A stretch of 64,000 bases of DNA from CBFFRJ01 sp051486985 (GTDB lineage Bacteria > Pseudomonadota > Gammaproteobacteria > Enterobacterales > Enterobacteriaceae). Below the pieces are notes generated by a model. It worked only from the letters and a program-made list of their open reading frames with translations. It was not told where the DNA came from and did not search any database. The stretch is taken from positions 24,825-88,824 of the forward strand of contig NZ_JAHVDV010000023.1 of the NCBI RefSeq assembly GCF_051486985.1. The letters are read 5' to 3'. The translations under genes and the position numbers were made by a program. Below are positions 1 through 9,400 of this stretch, in pieces. Numbering within the stretch: position 1 is the stretch's first letter; every line of letters starts with the position of its first letter.

Positions 1-291
1 CTGGGCAAACTGGCGCAAAAATATTATGCCGATTATGCCCATATTCAAGCGTGGGCGGCGCTGCTCGCCAGGCTTGAAGAGACTCAGCGGCAGTTGCGCC
101 ATCTGGTAGAGGCCTTTAGTGATGAAGCGCTTTACCATCAGCCCTGGTACGGGAAGTGGACGCGAGGACGAATGATTCAGTTCAACAGCGTCTCACCCTG
201 TAAAAATGCCAGTGCGCGGCTGAACCCACTGCTTAAAAAATTAGCCTCGTCCCCCCCGGACTATTTCTTAGCCGACTGCTCCGCGCGCTGA
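1..291 (+). CDS. ClbS/DfsB-family protein, 3' end only
   Basis: This frame is open from base 1 and ends in TGA at 289-291, so the 5' part lies outside the window. The last ~96 residues contain a stretch near the family's C-terminal signature, with WYGKWTRGRMIQFN followed by a short Lys/Leu-rich end. From memory this matches the ClbS/DfsB (DUF1706) four-helix-bundle family. ClbS itself protects colibactin producers by hydrolysing the cyclopropane warhead, but most members have no known substrate and no colibactin genes are visible here. Its 3' end overlaps that of the convergent rnfH by 31 bases. A run of seven C lies in the overlap, so a length error there would change the last residues of both proteins. 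Confidence 0.6.
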   Translation: MGKLAQKYYADYAHIQAWAALLARLEETQRQLRHLVEAFSDEALYHQPWYGKWTRGRMIQFNSVSPCKNASARLNPLLKKLASSPPDYFLADCSAR

Positions 292-551
292 CGGCGCAGC
301 TCTTTCGGGTCCGCAATCAGCGGGCGGTAGATCTCAACGCGGTCGCCATCGCCTACCCTGTCATGCAGTTTGGCCGGGCGACTGTAAATCCCGACCTTGT
401 TTTTGGTTAAATCGATATCCGCACGCAGCTCCAGCAGGCCTGAGGCCACAATCGCCTGCTCAATAGTCGCCCCCTCCTCCAGGGTTACCCGTTGCAGATA
501 CTGCTTTTCAGGTAACGCGTATGCGACTTCAACAACGATTTTACCCGGCAC
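261..551 (-). CDS. rnfH: RnfH family protein, 96 aa
   Basis: The protein begins with a GTG codon at 551 (read as MPGKIVVEVAYALP) and is nearly the E. coli RnfH sequence and length (96 aa). Recognisable parts are the ubiquitin-like beta-grasp stretch LPEKQYLQRV, the segment DIDLTKNKVGIYSRPAKL and the basic tail LRRQRAEQSAKK. The frame stays open further upstream, to base 716, but that part lies antisense-in-frame over ratA and is not RnfH. The start lies inside the last codons of ratA (11-base overlap), so the two are probably translationally coupled as a small toxin-antitoxin-like pair, as annotated in E. coli. The molecular role of RnfH is uncertain. Confidence 0.93.
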   Translation of the reverse strand: MPGKIVVEVAYALPEKQYLQRVTLEEGATIEQAIVASGLLELRADIDLTKNKVGIYSRPAKLHDRVGDGDRVEIYRPLIADPKELRRQRAEQSAKK

Positions 552-978
552 TGTAGACCTCTTTGGCACGGTGAGTAAATGCCTGCACCATGTTAGCGGC
601 CAGCTCTTTAAATATGCTGCCAAACGCCAGTTCGATAAGTTTGTTGGTAAATTCGAAATCCAGGCTGAACTCAATACGGCAGGCATCCGCACTGAGCGGA
701 ACAAACTTCCAGCCACCCATTAATTTTTTGAACGGTCCATCAACCAGATGCATCAGAATGGTCTGGTTAGCCGTAAGGGTATTCCGGGTGGTAAAGGTTT
801 TACTGATCCCCGCTTTCGAGACATCCACCGCCGCCGTCATTTGCGTCGGGCCGGATTCCAGTACCCGACTGCCCGTACAGCCAGGGAGAAACTCCGGATA
901 GGATTTCACATCATTGACCAGTTGGTACATTTGCTCCGCGCTGTAAGGCACCAGCGCAGTCCGGCTAATCTGTGGCAT
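541..978 (-). CDS. ratA: RatA, ribosome association toxin / START-like protein
   Basis: A 145-aa protein of the polyketide-cyclase/START-like fold (Coq10 family). The segments MPQISRTALVPYSAEQMYQL and VDGPFKKLMGGWKF are almost identical to E. coli RatA. RatA is reported to bind the 50S subunit and hinder 70S formation; the fold is also that of ubiquinone-binding Coq10. I chose the ATG at 978 because AGGAA sits six bases upstream; a longer frame to 1017 adds 13 residues without a better ribosome site. It is transcribed away from smpB, and the ~160-bp gap between them must hold both promoters. Confidence 0.93.
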   Translation of the reverse strand: MPQISRTALVPYSAEQMYQLVNDVKSYPEFLPGCTGSRVLESGPTQMTAAVDVSKAGISKTFTTRNTLTANQTILMHLVDGPFKKLMGGWKFVPLSADACRIEFSLDFEFTNKLIELAFGSIFKELAANMVQAFTHRAKEVYSAG

Positions 979-1137
979 AACATTTCCTGCGATCACACAA
1001 TCCTTAAATAATAACATTTCCCATAGATGAAAGGAAAACGCTATGCCGGAACTCGTGCTAAGATGACACGTTGAACCTCACAGGATGCAATGAGGTCTTT
1101 TTTTGGATATCAGATTACAAATGGCTTCACGACACTT

Positions 1138-1620
1138 ATGACGAAGAAAAAAGTACACAAACCCGGTTCCGCTACCATCGCGATGAATAAACGCGCCCGC
1201 CATGAATATTTCATTGAAGAAGAGTTTGAAGCAGGACTCTCTTTACAGGGCTGGGAAGTGAAATCCCTGCGCGCAGGTAAAGCAAACATTGGCGACAGTT
1301 ATGTGATCCTGAAAGACGGGGAAGCGTACCTGTTTGGCGCCAACTTCACCCCGCTGGCCGTGGCTTCAAGTCACTATGTCTGCGACCCGACCCGTACCCG
1401 CAAGCTGCTACTTAACCAACGCGAGCTCGACTCCCTTTACGGTCGTATTAACCGCGAAGGCTATACCATTCTTGCTCTCTCGCTGTACTGGAAGAATGCC
1501 TGGTGCAAAGTCAAAATCGGCGTGGCGAAAGGTAAGAAACAGCATGACAAGCGCTCCGACCTTAAAGAGCGTGAATGGCAACTGGATAAAGCCCGCATCA
1601 TGAAAAACGCGGGCCGTTAA
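1138..1620 (+). CDS. smpB: SsrA-binding protein SmpB, 160 aa
   Basis: SmpB binds the tRNA-like end of tmRNA and delivers it to stalled ribosomes for trans-translation. The start MTKKKVHKPGSATIA, the core EEEFEAGLSLQGWEVKSLR and the basic C-terminal tail KGKKQHDKRSDLKEREWQ match E. coli SmpB, which is also 160 aa. The frame is open 16 codons further upstream, but the family starts at the ATG at 1138. Its RNA partner ssrA lies on the same strand, and the intervening ~17.8 kb is the minus-strand bap locus. In E. coli the two genes are neighbours, so the bap genes look like an insertion between partners. Confidence 0.97.
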   Translation: MTKKKVHKPGSATIAMNKRARHEYFIEEEFEAGLSLQGWEVKSLRAGKANIGDSYVILKDGEAYLFGANFTPLAVASSHYVCDPTRTRKLLLNQRELDSLYGRINREGYTILALSLYWKNAWCKVKIGVAKGKKQHDKRSDLKEREWQLDKARIMKNAGR

Positions 1621-1632
1621 ACCCGGCGTCAA

Positions 1633-1673
1633 CCGGACGCTTAACGCAAGCGTCCGGGCCTATTCCCCTTTTC
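1633..1673 (+). terminator. Terminator after smpB
   Basis: A perfect 10-bp stem (CCGGACGCTT, 1633-1642, with AAGCGTCCGG, 1648-1657) and 5-base loop follows smpB by 12 bases, then a pyrimidine-rich stretch with four T. It also separates smpB from the convergent end of the type I secretion operon. Confidence 0.7.
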
Positions 1674-1679
1674 CGGCAA

Positions 1680-2849
1680 CTACCGTTCTCGCAGCGCCTC
1701 GTTGACCTTGTTCAGCGGTTTAATCAAATAATCGAGCACCGATTTCTGTCCGGTTTTGATCTCTACGTTCGCGACCATCCCCGGTAAAATCGGGAAGCGC
1801 TTCCCGCTTTTATTCTCCAGCTCCGCGCTTTTAGTCCGTACATAGACGCGATAGTAAAACTGATCGCGCCGGACCTCATCCTGCAACGTATCCGGTGACA
1901 CAATCTCTACGGTACCTTTGAGATCGCCATAGATCGACGAGTCATAGGCCGTCACTTTAACGGTGGCCGGCAGCCCTGGTCTGATATAGGCAATATCTCG
2001 CGGGTTGATCCTTGTCTCCACCAGCAGTTGATCTTCCAGCGGCACGATCTCCATCAGCTTGCCACCCGGTTGTAACACACCCCCGACGGTCGTCACCTGA
2101 ATATCTTTGACAATCCCGCGTACGGGCGAGGAGAGGGTTGCCCTGTCAACCTGGTCGGCCTTACCGGCAAGCACCTGCAACTGAGCATCCAGATCGGCAT
2201 TATTTTTCACCTGTTCTTCGCGCGCACGCACCGCATACTGGTTACGCGCTTCGTCGATTTTGCCCTTCAGTTCCGAGGCCTGACGCTGTAGACGAATGAC
2301 TTCAACATCGCTGGCCGCCCCTCTCGCCACCAGCGGTTGAGTCATTTTAAGCTCAGCGTTCACCAGCTTCAGCGCCTGCTGGAGGTTCGCCACCGTCTCA
2401 TCCAGGTTACGCCTGCGGGATTCATATAGCTGACGCTCGCGGGCCACCAGATCGGGTTCGCGTAGTGATTCAGCGCTGAAACGCAAAGGCTCACCGGTCA
2501 GCTCTGAGCGCAGACGCTCACTCGACGCACGCAGGGTTCGCGCACGGGCGGCGGCTTCACCGTAATTGGACTGAAAGCGGGTAGGATCGAGGCGGGCCAG
2601 CATCTGCCCACGCTCAACAATATCGCCCTCTTTCACCATCAGCGCACTGACGATCCCACCGTCCAGGCTCTCAATCACCTGCGCATGCGTTGAAGGGGTA
2701 ATTTTTCCCGTCCCGACCGTCACCTCATCAAGGATGGCCCAGGCCGCCCAGGCCACAAACAGCACCATCGCAATCAGCGTCAGCCAGATAACCGATGAGT
2801 AAAATCGCCCCTGGCGCGCCAGGTCTTCCTGCATAGTCAGTTGACTCAT
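1680..2849 (-). CDS. bapD: HlyD-family type I secretion adaptor (BapD-like)
   Basis: A 389-aa membrane fusion protein. It has a short cytoplasmic N-terminus, one transmembrane helix around residues 20-40 (IWLTLIAMVLFVAWAAWAIL), a barrel-sandwich segment (GTGKITPSTHAQVIESLDGG), a long coiled-coil hairpin rich in Arg/Glu/Ala (about residues 90-230) and a C-terminal beta domain ending near FPILPGMVANVEIKTG, which is typical of HlyD/LapC adaptors. It should bridge the ABC exporter and the TolC-like channel. It is the last gene of the minus-strand locus, starts 10 bases after the ABC gene, and has AGGAG upstream of its ATG. The symbol follows the Salmonella SPI-9 naming and rests on gene order and family. 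Confidence 0.85.
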   Translation of the reverse strand: MSQLTMQEDLARQGRFYSSVIWLTLIAMVLFVAWAAWAILDEVTVGTGKITPSTHAQVIESLDGGIVSALMVKEGDIVERGQMLARLDPTRFQSNYGEAAARARTLRASSERLRSELTGEPLRFSAESLREPDLVARERQLYESRRRNLDETVANLQQALKLVNAELKMTQPLVARGAASDVEVIRLQRQASELKGKIDEARNQYAVRAREEQVKNNADLDAQLQVLAGKADQVDRATLSSPVRGIVKDIQVTTVGGVLQPGGKLMEIVPLEDQLLVETRINPRDIAYIRPGLPATVKVTAYDSSIYGDLKGTVEIVSPDTLQDEVRRDQFYYRVYVRTKSAELENKSGKRFPILPGMVANVEIKTGQKSVLDYLIKPLNKVNEALRER

Positions 2850-2859
2850 CCGCGGCTCC

Positions 2860-4992
2860 TCAGGCGACCGACGCCACGTTGCTGTTACGCGCTGCCTGTT
2901 GCAGCAGCGAATCCCGTGGCCCGTCCGCCACCACCTTGCCGTTTTCCATTACCACGATACGATCCACCAGATTCAGCAGTGCCGGGCGATGGGTGACCAG
3001 CACCAGCGTGCGTCCAGTGAGCCACTGCTGAAGCTGGCGAATCACCCAGCTTTCCAGTTGCTCATCCATCGAGGCCGTCGGTTCATCCAGCAGAACAATT
3101 TGCGGATTGCGCACAATCAGGCGGCTCAGCAACACCATCTGGCGCTGACCACCGGAGAGCCCGCGCCCCCCTTCATTGATAAGACGATCGAGGCTGGCCG
3201 CATCCTGTTGGATCATGCCAATCGCCCCGCTGATTCGTAACGCCTGAATCAGCTCAGCTTCAGTGGCATGCGGATGGCCCAGCATCAGGTTCTGGCGCAA
3301 CGTGCCAAAAAATAGCCTTGAATCCTGAGACAAATAGCCCACCTGGCGGCGGACATCGACGGGATCGATATGCGCCATGTCGACGCCATCAATAATAATT
3401 TTCCCCTTACTGGCCTGCGCCTGCCCGGAGAGTAATTTCAGCAAGGTGGATTTGCCCGCGCCGGTTTTACCCAGAATAGCCACACGCTCACCCGGTTTAA
3501 TTTCCAGTTCACCGAGTTGCAGTGCCTGGTCACCTTTTTCCACATCGTAGCTGTACTGCACCTGCTGCACCTGGTAGTGGCCTGCCAGCACCGGGCAGTG
3601 GGCCATTTTTTTATCGGCTTCTTTATCCAGGGGCTTTTTCAGCAAATCGTTCAGCCCCGTCATGGCCATTTTGGCATGCTGCCAGCGCGAGAAGACCATG
3701 GTGAGCTGCATCAGTGGTGCAATGGTACGTGACGAGAGCAGGCTACAGGCCACCAGCGTACCGGTGGTAATAGCGCCATCCAGCACCAGAAAAGTGCCAT
3801 AGACCAACATGCCAGCGTAAGTAATTTGCTGCACGGTCGAGGCCCAGCCGCTCAGGCGGGCGCCCCAGACGCGCTGTTTCATGCCAATGTTCGCCCCCAC
3901 CGAATGGGTATGCTCCCACTGGCGCTGGAAATAGGGTTCCGCCTGCAGAGCTTTAATGTCCTCCACCCCTTCAATGGACTCCACCAGTACCGCATTACGG
4001 ATCGCACTCTCACGCATCCCCTCTTTGGCGAGCTTCGCCATCGGCCATTGCACCAGCAGCCCTGGAATCACGATCAGTGGAATCGCTATTAAGGGGATAA
4101 TGACCAGCGGCCCGCCCACCAGCGCCATAATGGCAAGAAACAGCAACACGAAGGGAATGTCCATCGCCGCCCCCACCGTGGTGGAGGTCAGTAATTCACG
4201 TACCTGATCGATTTCACGTAGTTGGGAGATAAAGGATCCGGTGGATTTAGGCCGCGCATCATTTTTAATGGCCAGCGCACGGGCGAAGAACAACGACGAC
4301 ACTTTCAGATCGATGTGCTTACCCATAATGTCCGAAACATGGGTACGGGCCAGACGGATGAAAAACTCAAACGCCGCCGCCAGCAGCACACCAAAAAAGA
4401 GTACCCACAAGGTGGGGAAAGATTGCGCAGGGATAACGCGGTCATAGACCTGCATGGAGAAGAGGATCCCGCCCAGCGCCAGCACGTTACTGGTGACTGA
4501 CGCCAGCGCAATCTCCGAGAGCTTACGTCCGGTATGGCGAAAATGACGCCAGAACCAGTGTGCTTCCCAGGGTCGCGTAAAATCGTCCACCCGTGAATCC
4601 CGTCCACGCGCCGCAATGCCCAGCATCACGGCTTCCGGTTTCACGCGGGTAAGGAGCGTCTCCAGCGGCTCTTCCCGCACCAGGTCACCGCCGTTGCTGA
4701 GCCAGTAACTGGCAAGCCCGTCGGCATCCAGCGCTTCAATCAACAACAGCTCACCCGTCTCAAGCTGTAAGATGACGGGCAGATTATGGGCGCTCCAGCG
4801 CAGCTTCTCCACCGGGAGCAAACGAACCTGAAGCCCCATCAATCCGCTGAGTCGTTCCAGGCGGCCGCTTAAAGGAAGCGTTTCAAACCAACGCATTTGC
4901 TGACGAACAGCGGGGGCATCCGCAGGCAGGCCAAAGCGCCCCGCCGCACGGACCATCACGTTAATCCAGCTTTCGGTATCCGGCTCTTGCAT
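2860..4992 (-). CDS. bapC: Type I secretion ABC transporter, permease-ATPase fusion (BapC-like)
   Basis: A 710-aa exporter of the LapB/HlyB type. Residues 1-~135 resemble a C39-peptidase-like domain without an obvious catalytic Cys near its start, as in exporters of uncleaved adhesins. A six-helix transmembrane domain follows (~150-450), then an ATPase with Walker A GKTGAGKST (~505), signature LSGGQRQM (~610), Walker B IVLLDEPTAS (~634) and the switch His in VLVTHRP. It should drive export of the adjacent giant adhesin through the BapB/BapD channel. AGGAG precedes the ATG. It lies 23 bases after the TolC-like gene and 10 before the adaptor, so the three form one operon. Confidence 0.88.
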   Translation of the reverse strand: MQEPDTESWINVMVRAAGRFGLPADAPAVRQQMRWFETLPLSGRLERLSGLMGLQVRLLPVEKLRWSAHNLPVILQLETGELLLIEALDADGLASYWLSNGGDLVREEPLETLLTRVKPEAVMLGIAARGRDSRVDDFTRPWEAHWFWRHFRHTGRKLSEIALASVTSNVLALGGILFSMQVYDRVIPAQSFPTLWVLFFGVLLAAAFEFFIRLARTHVSDIMGKHIDLKVSSLFFARALAIKNDARPKSTGSFISQLREIDQVRELLTSTTVGAAMDIPFVLLFLAIMALVGGPLVIIPLIAIPLIVIPGLLVQWPMAKLAKEGMRESAIRNAVLVESIEGVEDIKALQAEPYFQRQWEHTHSVGANIGMKQRVWGARLSGWASTVQQITYAGMLVYGTFLVLDGAITTGTLVACSLLSSRTIAPLMQLTMVFSRWQHAKMAMTGLNDLLKKPLDKEADKKMAHCPVLAGHYQVQQVQYSYDVEKGDQALQLGELEIKPGERVAILGKTGAGKSTLLKLLSGQAQASKGKIIIDGVDMAHIDPVDVRRQVGYLSQDSRLFFGTLRQNLMLGHPHATEAELIQALRISGAIGMIQQDAASLDRLINEGGRGLSGGQRQMVLLSRLIVRNPQIVLLDEPTASMDEQLESWVIRQLQQWLTGRTLVLVTHRPALLNLVDRIVVMENGKVVADGPRDSLLQQAARNSNVASVA

Positions 4993-5015
4993 GACATCTC
5001 CTGCGCGGTAAGCGC

Positions 5016-6362
5016 TTAAAGCGTGGGCAGGTCATCGCCCACGGTACGACTGCGCTCAATGCCCAGCATATCGAGTAAATTGTCGGCGGCCCCCGCATAG
5101 CGGACGGCGGCGTCCCAGGCGTCGTAGCGGGCGACAATCGCCGAACTTTCAGCCTGGAAAACATCTTGTTCAATACTGAGAAGATCGTTGAGGCTGCGCT
5201 TACTCAGACGGTACTCGTCCCGGTAGACACCCCGGGCGCGGTTGGCGCTACGCATTTGCGCTTCCCCCGCCTCCTGGCGTTGCTGTGCGCCGGTCAAATC
5301 GGCCCAGGCCGTTGCCGCACGCTGGTTAATGTCCAGTTTGCTGGCTTCCACCGCCGCCTGGGTGCTGGCGCGATCGCCTTCTGCCGCATCTACCCGCGCA
5401 CTCACCGCCCCCCCCTGGTAAATCGGCGCATCGACCACCAGTTGCACCTGATCGTCCCAGTAACTACTGTTCTCGTTTTCATAGCGTGTTCTGCCCGCCT
5501 GAACGGAGACCGTCGGCCAGTGCTGTGCCTGTGCCTGTCGGATACGCTCTTGTGCCGCCAGCTGCTTAGCCTGCGCGCTACGGACCGCGTAGTTCTGCTC
5601 ATAAGGGAGGGACTGGAGGGTGATCTTCTGCTGCATCAGTGAATCAGGCAGATCGGGAAGTGAATCAGACACCACGCCGGTGAGCACACTGAGCGCCGCC
5701 TGCGCGGTGCGCATCTGGGCTTCATAGGTAGCAAGCGTGGCATTCAACCCGGCAATACGTGACTGGGCCTGAAGCCCGTCAGACTGCGAACTTAAGCCAG
5801 CGCCGGCACGCAAGTCAGCCATCTCCTGCACGCCCTGAAGCGACACAATATTATTGCGCGCCGCCTGGGCCAGTGCCTGATAGCGTTTAACCTGCAGATA
5901 AGATTGCAGAGTCTGCATGCCCACTTCATTCAGAGTGTGGTAGAGATCGTACCGGTACGCATCGGACAAATTATGCTGCTCATCGATACTGCCGCCGGTT
6001 TTGCCAAAATCATATAACAACTGCTTTAAGGTCACGCCCCCGGAGCCGTTATTATTCAGCGAACCGGCAGAGTCTGTACGGTGCGATCGCCCGACATTCC
6101 CCTGCAGAGAAACCTGAGGAAACCAGGCGCTTTGCGCCTCTTCCAGATTGGCCTTCCCGACGCGGATTTGTGCTGATGCCTGCGCAATTTTGGGGTTTCT
6201 GGCGAAGGCACGCAGGATCGCCTCTTTGATGGTCAGTTGCGCCTGAAGCTGTTCGCTCGGCGCCGCCTGCCAACGGTACTGCGGTTGTGTTTCTCCATAG
6301 ACGGGGAGCGCGCTTATCCCCGGCACCACCAATAGCAACAAACTCATGACCTTCTTTTTCAT
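5016..6362 (-). CDS. bapB: TolC-family outer membrane channel (BapB-like)
   Basis: A 448-aa TolC-family protein dedicated to a type I system. It has a Sec signal peptide (MKKKVMSLLLLVVPGISALP) and two long alpha-helical repeats. Family landmarks are ILRAFARNPKIAQASAQIRV, ARSAWFPQV-like AQSAWFPQVSLQGNVG and the duplicated QAQAQHWPTVSVQAG. It should form the outer membrane exit duct for the adhesin. AGGTGG precedes the ATG. The 68-base gap to the adhesin gene contains a six-bp GC stem (6404-6421), which may be an mRNA processing or attenuation point between the huge upstream cistron and the transport genes. Confidence 0.86.
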   Translation of the reverse strand: MKKKVMSLLLLVVPGISALPVYGETQPQYRWQAAPSEQLQAQLTIKEAILRAFARNPKIAQASAQIRVGKANLEEAQSAWFPQVSLQGNVGRSHRTDSAGSLNNNGSGGVTLKQLLYDFGKTGGSIDEQHNLSDAYRYDLYHTLNEVGMQTLQSYLQVKRYQALAQAARNNIVSLQGVQEMADLRAGAGLSSQSDGLQAQSRIAGLNATLATYEAQMRTAQAALSVLTGVVSDSLPDLPDSLMQQKITLQSLPYEQNYAVRSAQAKQLAAQERIRQAQAQHWPTVSVQAGRTRYENENSSYWDDQVQLVVDAPIYQGGAVSARVDAAEGDRASTQAAVEASKLDINQRAATAWADLTGAQQRQEAGEAQMRSANRARGVYRDEYRLSKRSLNDLLSIEQDVFQAESSAIVARYDAWDAAVRYAGAADNLLDMLGIERSRTVGDDLPTL

Positions 6363-6430
6363 GTTCCACCTTTGGGTTGCCCGTGGTGATATTTTGCTGT
6401 TCAGGCCTCGTCCCTGAGGCCACTGCCTTT

Positions 6431-9400
6431 TTACACCATATTGACGTGCAGGCCGTGCTGAATCAGGACATCGCCGAGGGTATTGGTCTGCGAGCTGTTG
6501 TGATAAACGTCGAACTGCACGCCATCCACATCTCGCTGACCGCTGACCGCCCAGACATCGTTACTACCGTGTTTGAGATTCACCTGGTCACCCGTCGTCC
6601 CCTTGATGACCAGATCGTCTTCAGGTTTATCCGTCATCGTTAAGGCTTCGTGAACATCCAGCGTCACGCTATTGGTCCCGGACTTACCGAGATCGATAAT
6701 TTCGATATGCTGTACCTTCGTCGAGGCCTCAATCAGATTGAGGATGATGTTTGCGCCATCCAGTACCAGGGTATCGGTTCCCGCGCCACCGTCGATCAGC
6801 GCAAAGCCCAGCGTTGAAAGATGGATGGTGTCATTACCCGTATTCCCCAGAACACTGTCACCACTCAGTTGCGTGCCGTCAGCGTAATCAATGGTGACGC
6901 CGCCGATCGTGTACTCTTCCGTTGTGGTGGTACTTTCACTGCTGGTTGTTGTGGTCGTAGCTGCCGCCGTGGTGCTGGCCGCGTGCACCGTTGAGGTCTC
7001 AGCACTGTCCGTTGAGGCATGCGAATCCGACGATTCCACCGCACTGGCCGCCAGGAGAGAGAAACTGGCTGCCTCAGCAGACAAGGTGGAAACCGGTGGG
7101 TTGGTGTTCGCATTGCCGCCACCTAAGCCCACGTTCAGATATGTCATGTTGCCTGCTGTATCCGATGCCGAGAGATGCACTACCGTCGAGAGCGACAGAA
7201 TTTTCAGCAGATCAACGCCCAGTAAAACCTGCGTTGACCAACTGCCATCCGCTGCCGTTTTGGCGGTTGCGGTCACGGTGTTCAACAAGTTGAGATAAAC
7301 AGTCGATCCTGCTTCAAGATTAGCCGAAGTCCCGGAAAGCGTGAGCAATTTTGGTGAAAGTAACGAGCCGACCAGACTTAATAGCCCCGTCAGACTGAGC
7401 GGCGTCAGCGCCAGCGTCGGCTGAGTGAACTTAACGCCAATATCCGTTTCGGTCGCCGTGGTATTTCCGACACGATCGGTGACTGCAACACCAATCTTCG
7501 CCGAACCGCTGGTCAGGCTTTGCAGAATGTTGGTGCTCACCGCCGTTGACCATGTTCCATCAGCAGCGACGGTCGCGTTAAGCTGGACGCCACCCACCGT
7601 GACGACCACCTTCGCCCCGCTCGCCACCCCGTTGATTTTGCCGGTGATAAGCTGACCGGATGCCGCTTCAGCAATGTTGAGCAGTCCATCACCAAACAGC
7701 GGGTTCAGGGTCACGGTTGGCAGCGCATGGGAGATAACATCCAGGATGCCGCTGGTCGTTGCGACGTTTCCGGCGGCATTCGTCACCGAAACGCTGACGG
7801 CCGGCTGGCCATCCGCTAACTGGCCGAGATCGGCTTTCGGCACCGTCACACTCCAGCTTCCGTCCGCGGCAACGGTCGCGTTGTAGCTTTTTGCACCCAG
7901 CGATACGGTCAACAGCGATCCCACGGCATTCAGGCTGACACCCGAGATCTTCTGGTCGACGCTCAGATCCGCGACGCTCAAACCGCCATCACCAAACAGC
8001 GAGGTGATTGCCACAGTTGGCGCCGCCTGAATTGCCACACTGGCAGACTGGCTGGTGGAGGCAACGTTGCCGGCTACGTCTCTTGCCGTAGCGCTGACCT
8101 GCAAAATGTTGGTTCCGTCCTGCAAGCCTTGCAGCGAAAGGGCAGGTATCGGCAATTGCCAGGCTCCGTTTGCCCCCACCGTGGCGGTCAGGGTAAGCGG
8201 CCCGACTTTGACATCAATCAGCGTACCCACCGCCAGATTGGTACTGGTCCCCGACAGTATCGGGTTAGTCAGCAGATCGGACAGGTCAAGGATCCCGTTA
8301 CCAAACAGCGTCCCCAGACCAATGGTCGGCACCGCCTGAACGATGGTATTCACCACCTGACTACCGGTCACCACGTTACCCACGGCATCCGTCACACTGG
8401 CGGTCACCTTCAGCGAACCGTCCGCAATAGAGGCCAGCGCCCCGGCTGAAAGCTGGAGTGACCAGGTACCATTGTTGATGGTCGCCTGATACGGCGTCGT
8501 TCCAACGGTCACGTTGACCGTGCCGCTGGTCAGGCCCGTCACCGTCCCGGAGATGGTTTGCGCAAGCCCGGTTTCCGCTTTGTTCAGCCAGCCATCATTA
8601 CCGAACAGGGAGGTGACGGCGACCGTCGGCAGGTTGCTCAACCCAATACTCACGTTCGCGCTGGCGGCCGTGGTCGAAGTATTACCGTCCGGGGTGGTGA
8701 TTTTCACCTGCGGGGTGAAGGTCCCATCCGCCAGGCCGGCAAGTCCCGAAGGTGTCAGATTAATGGTGAAGGTGCCGTTTGCCGCCACAAGGCCGGTAAA
8801 CACTTTCGCGCCGATCTGTACTTCGACGGTAGACCCCAGCGGGGCGTTGTTCACCACGCCCGTAATGGTCTGATTAACCAGAGAATCGGCCACGCTCAGT
8901 AAGCCATCGCCAAAGGCCACTACATTACTGACAACGGGCGCCAGCAGATCAAGTTTGATCTGCCCGGTCTGCGACGCCGGGTTACCATACTGGTCAGTGG
9001 CCGTCACGGTCACCGCAAGGTTTCCATTGCCCAGAGCCTGCAACGCACCGGTAATGGCGCTTAAATCCAGTGACCACTTCCCGGTTCCGTCAACATTGGT
9101 GGTGAAGGCCTGAATATTCCCTATCTGTACGGTCAGCGTGCGTCCGGCAAGCCCCGTGGTGGTGCCGCCAATCAGGGCATTCGCCAGCTCAGGAATGCTC
9201 AGCGTACCATCGGTAAAGAGCGGGCTTAAGGTAATGCTTGGCAGAACGTTACTGGCCACGGTAATACTGGCATTGCTATTGACCACGTTGCCATATTTGT
9301 CCGTGACGGCAATGCCCACCGAGGCCTGACCATCCGGCAGAGTACTGAGAATAGATGACGGTAAGGTCGCGACCCAGCGTCCCGTGCCATCCCCCAGCGA

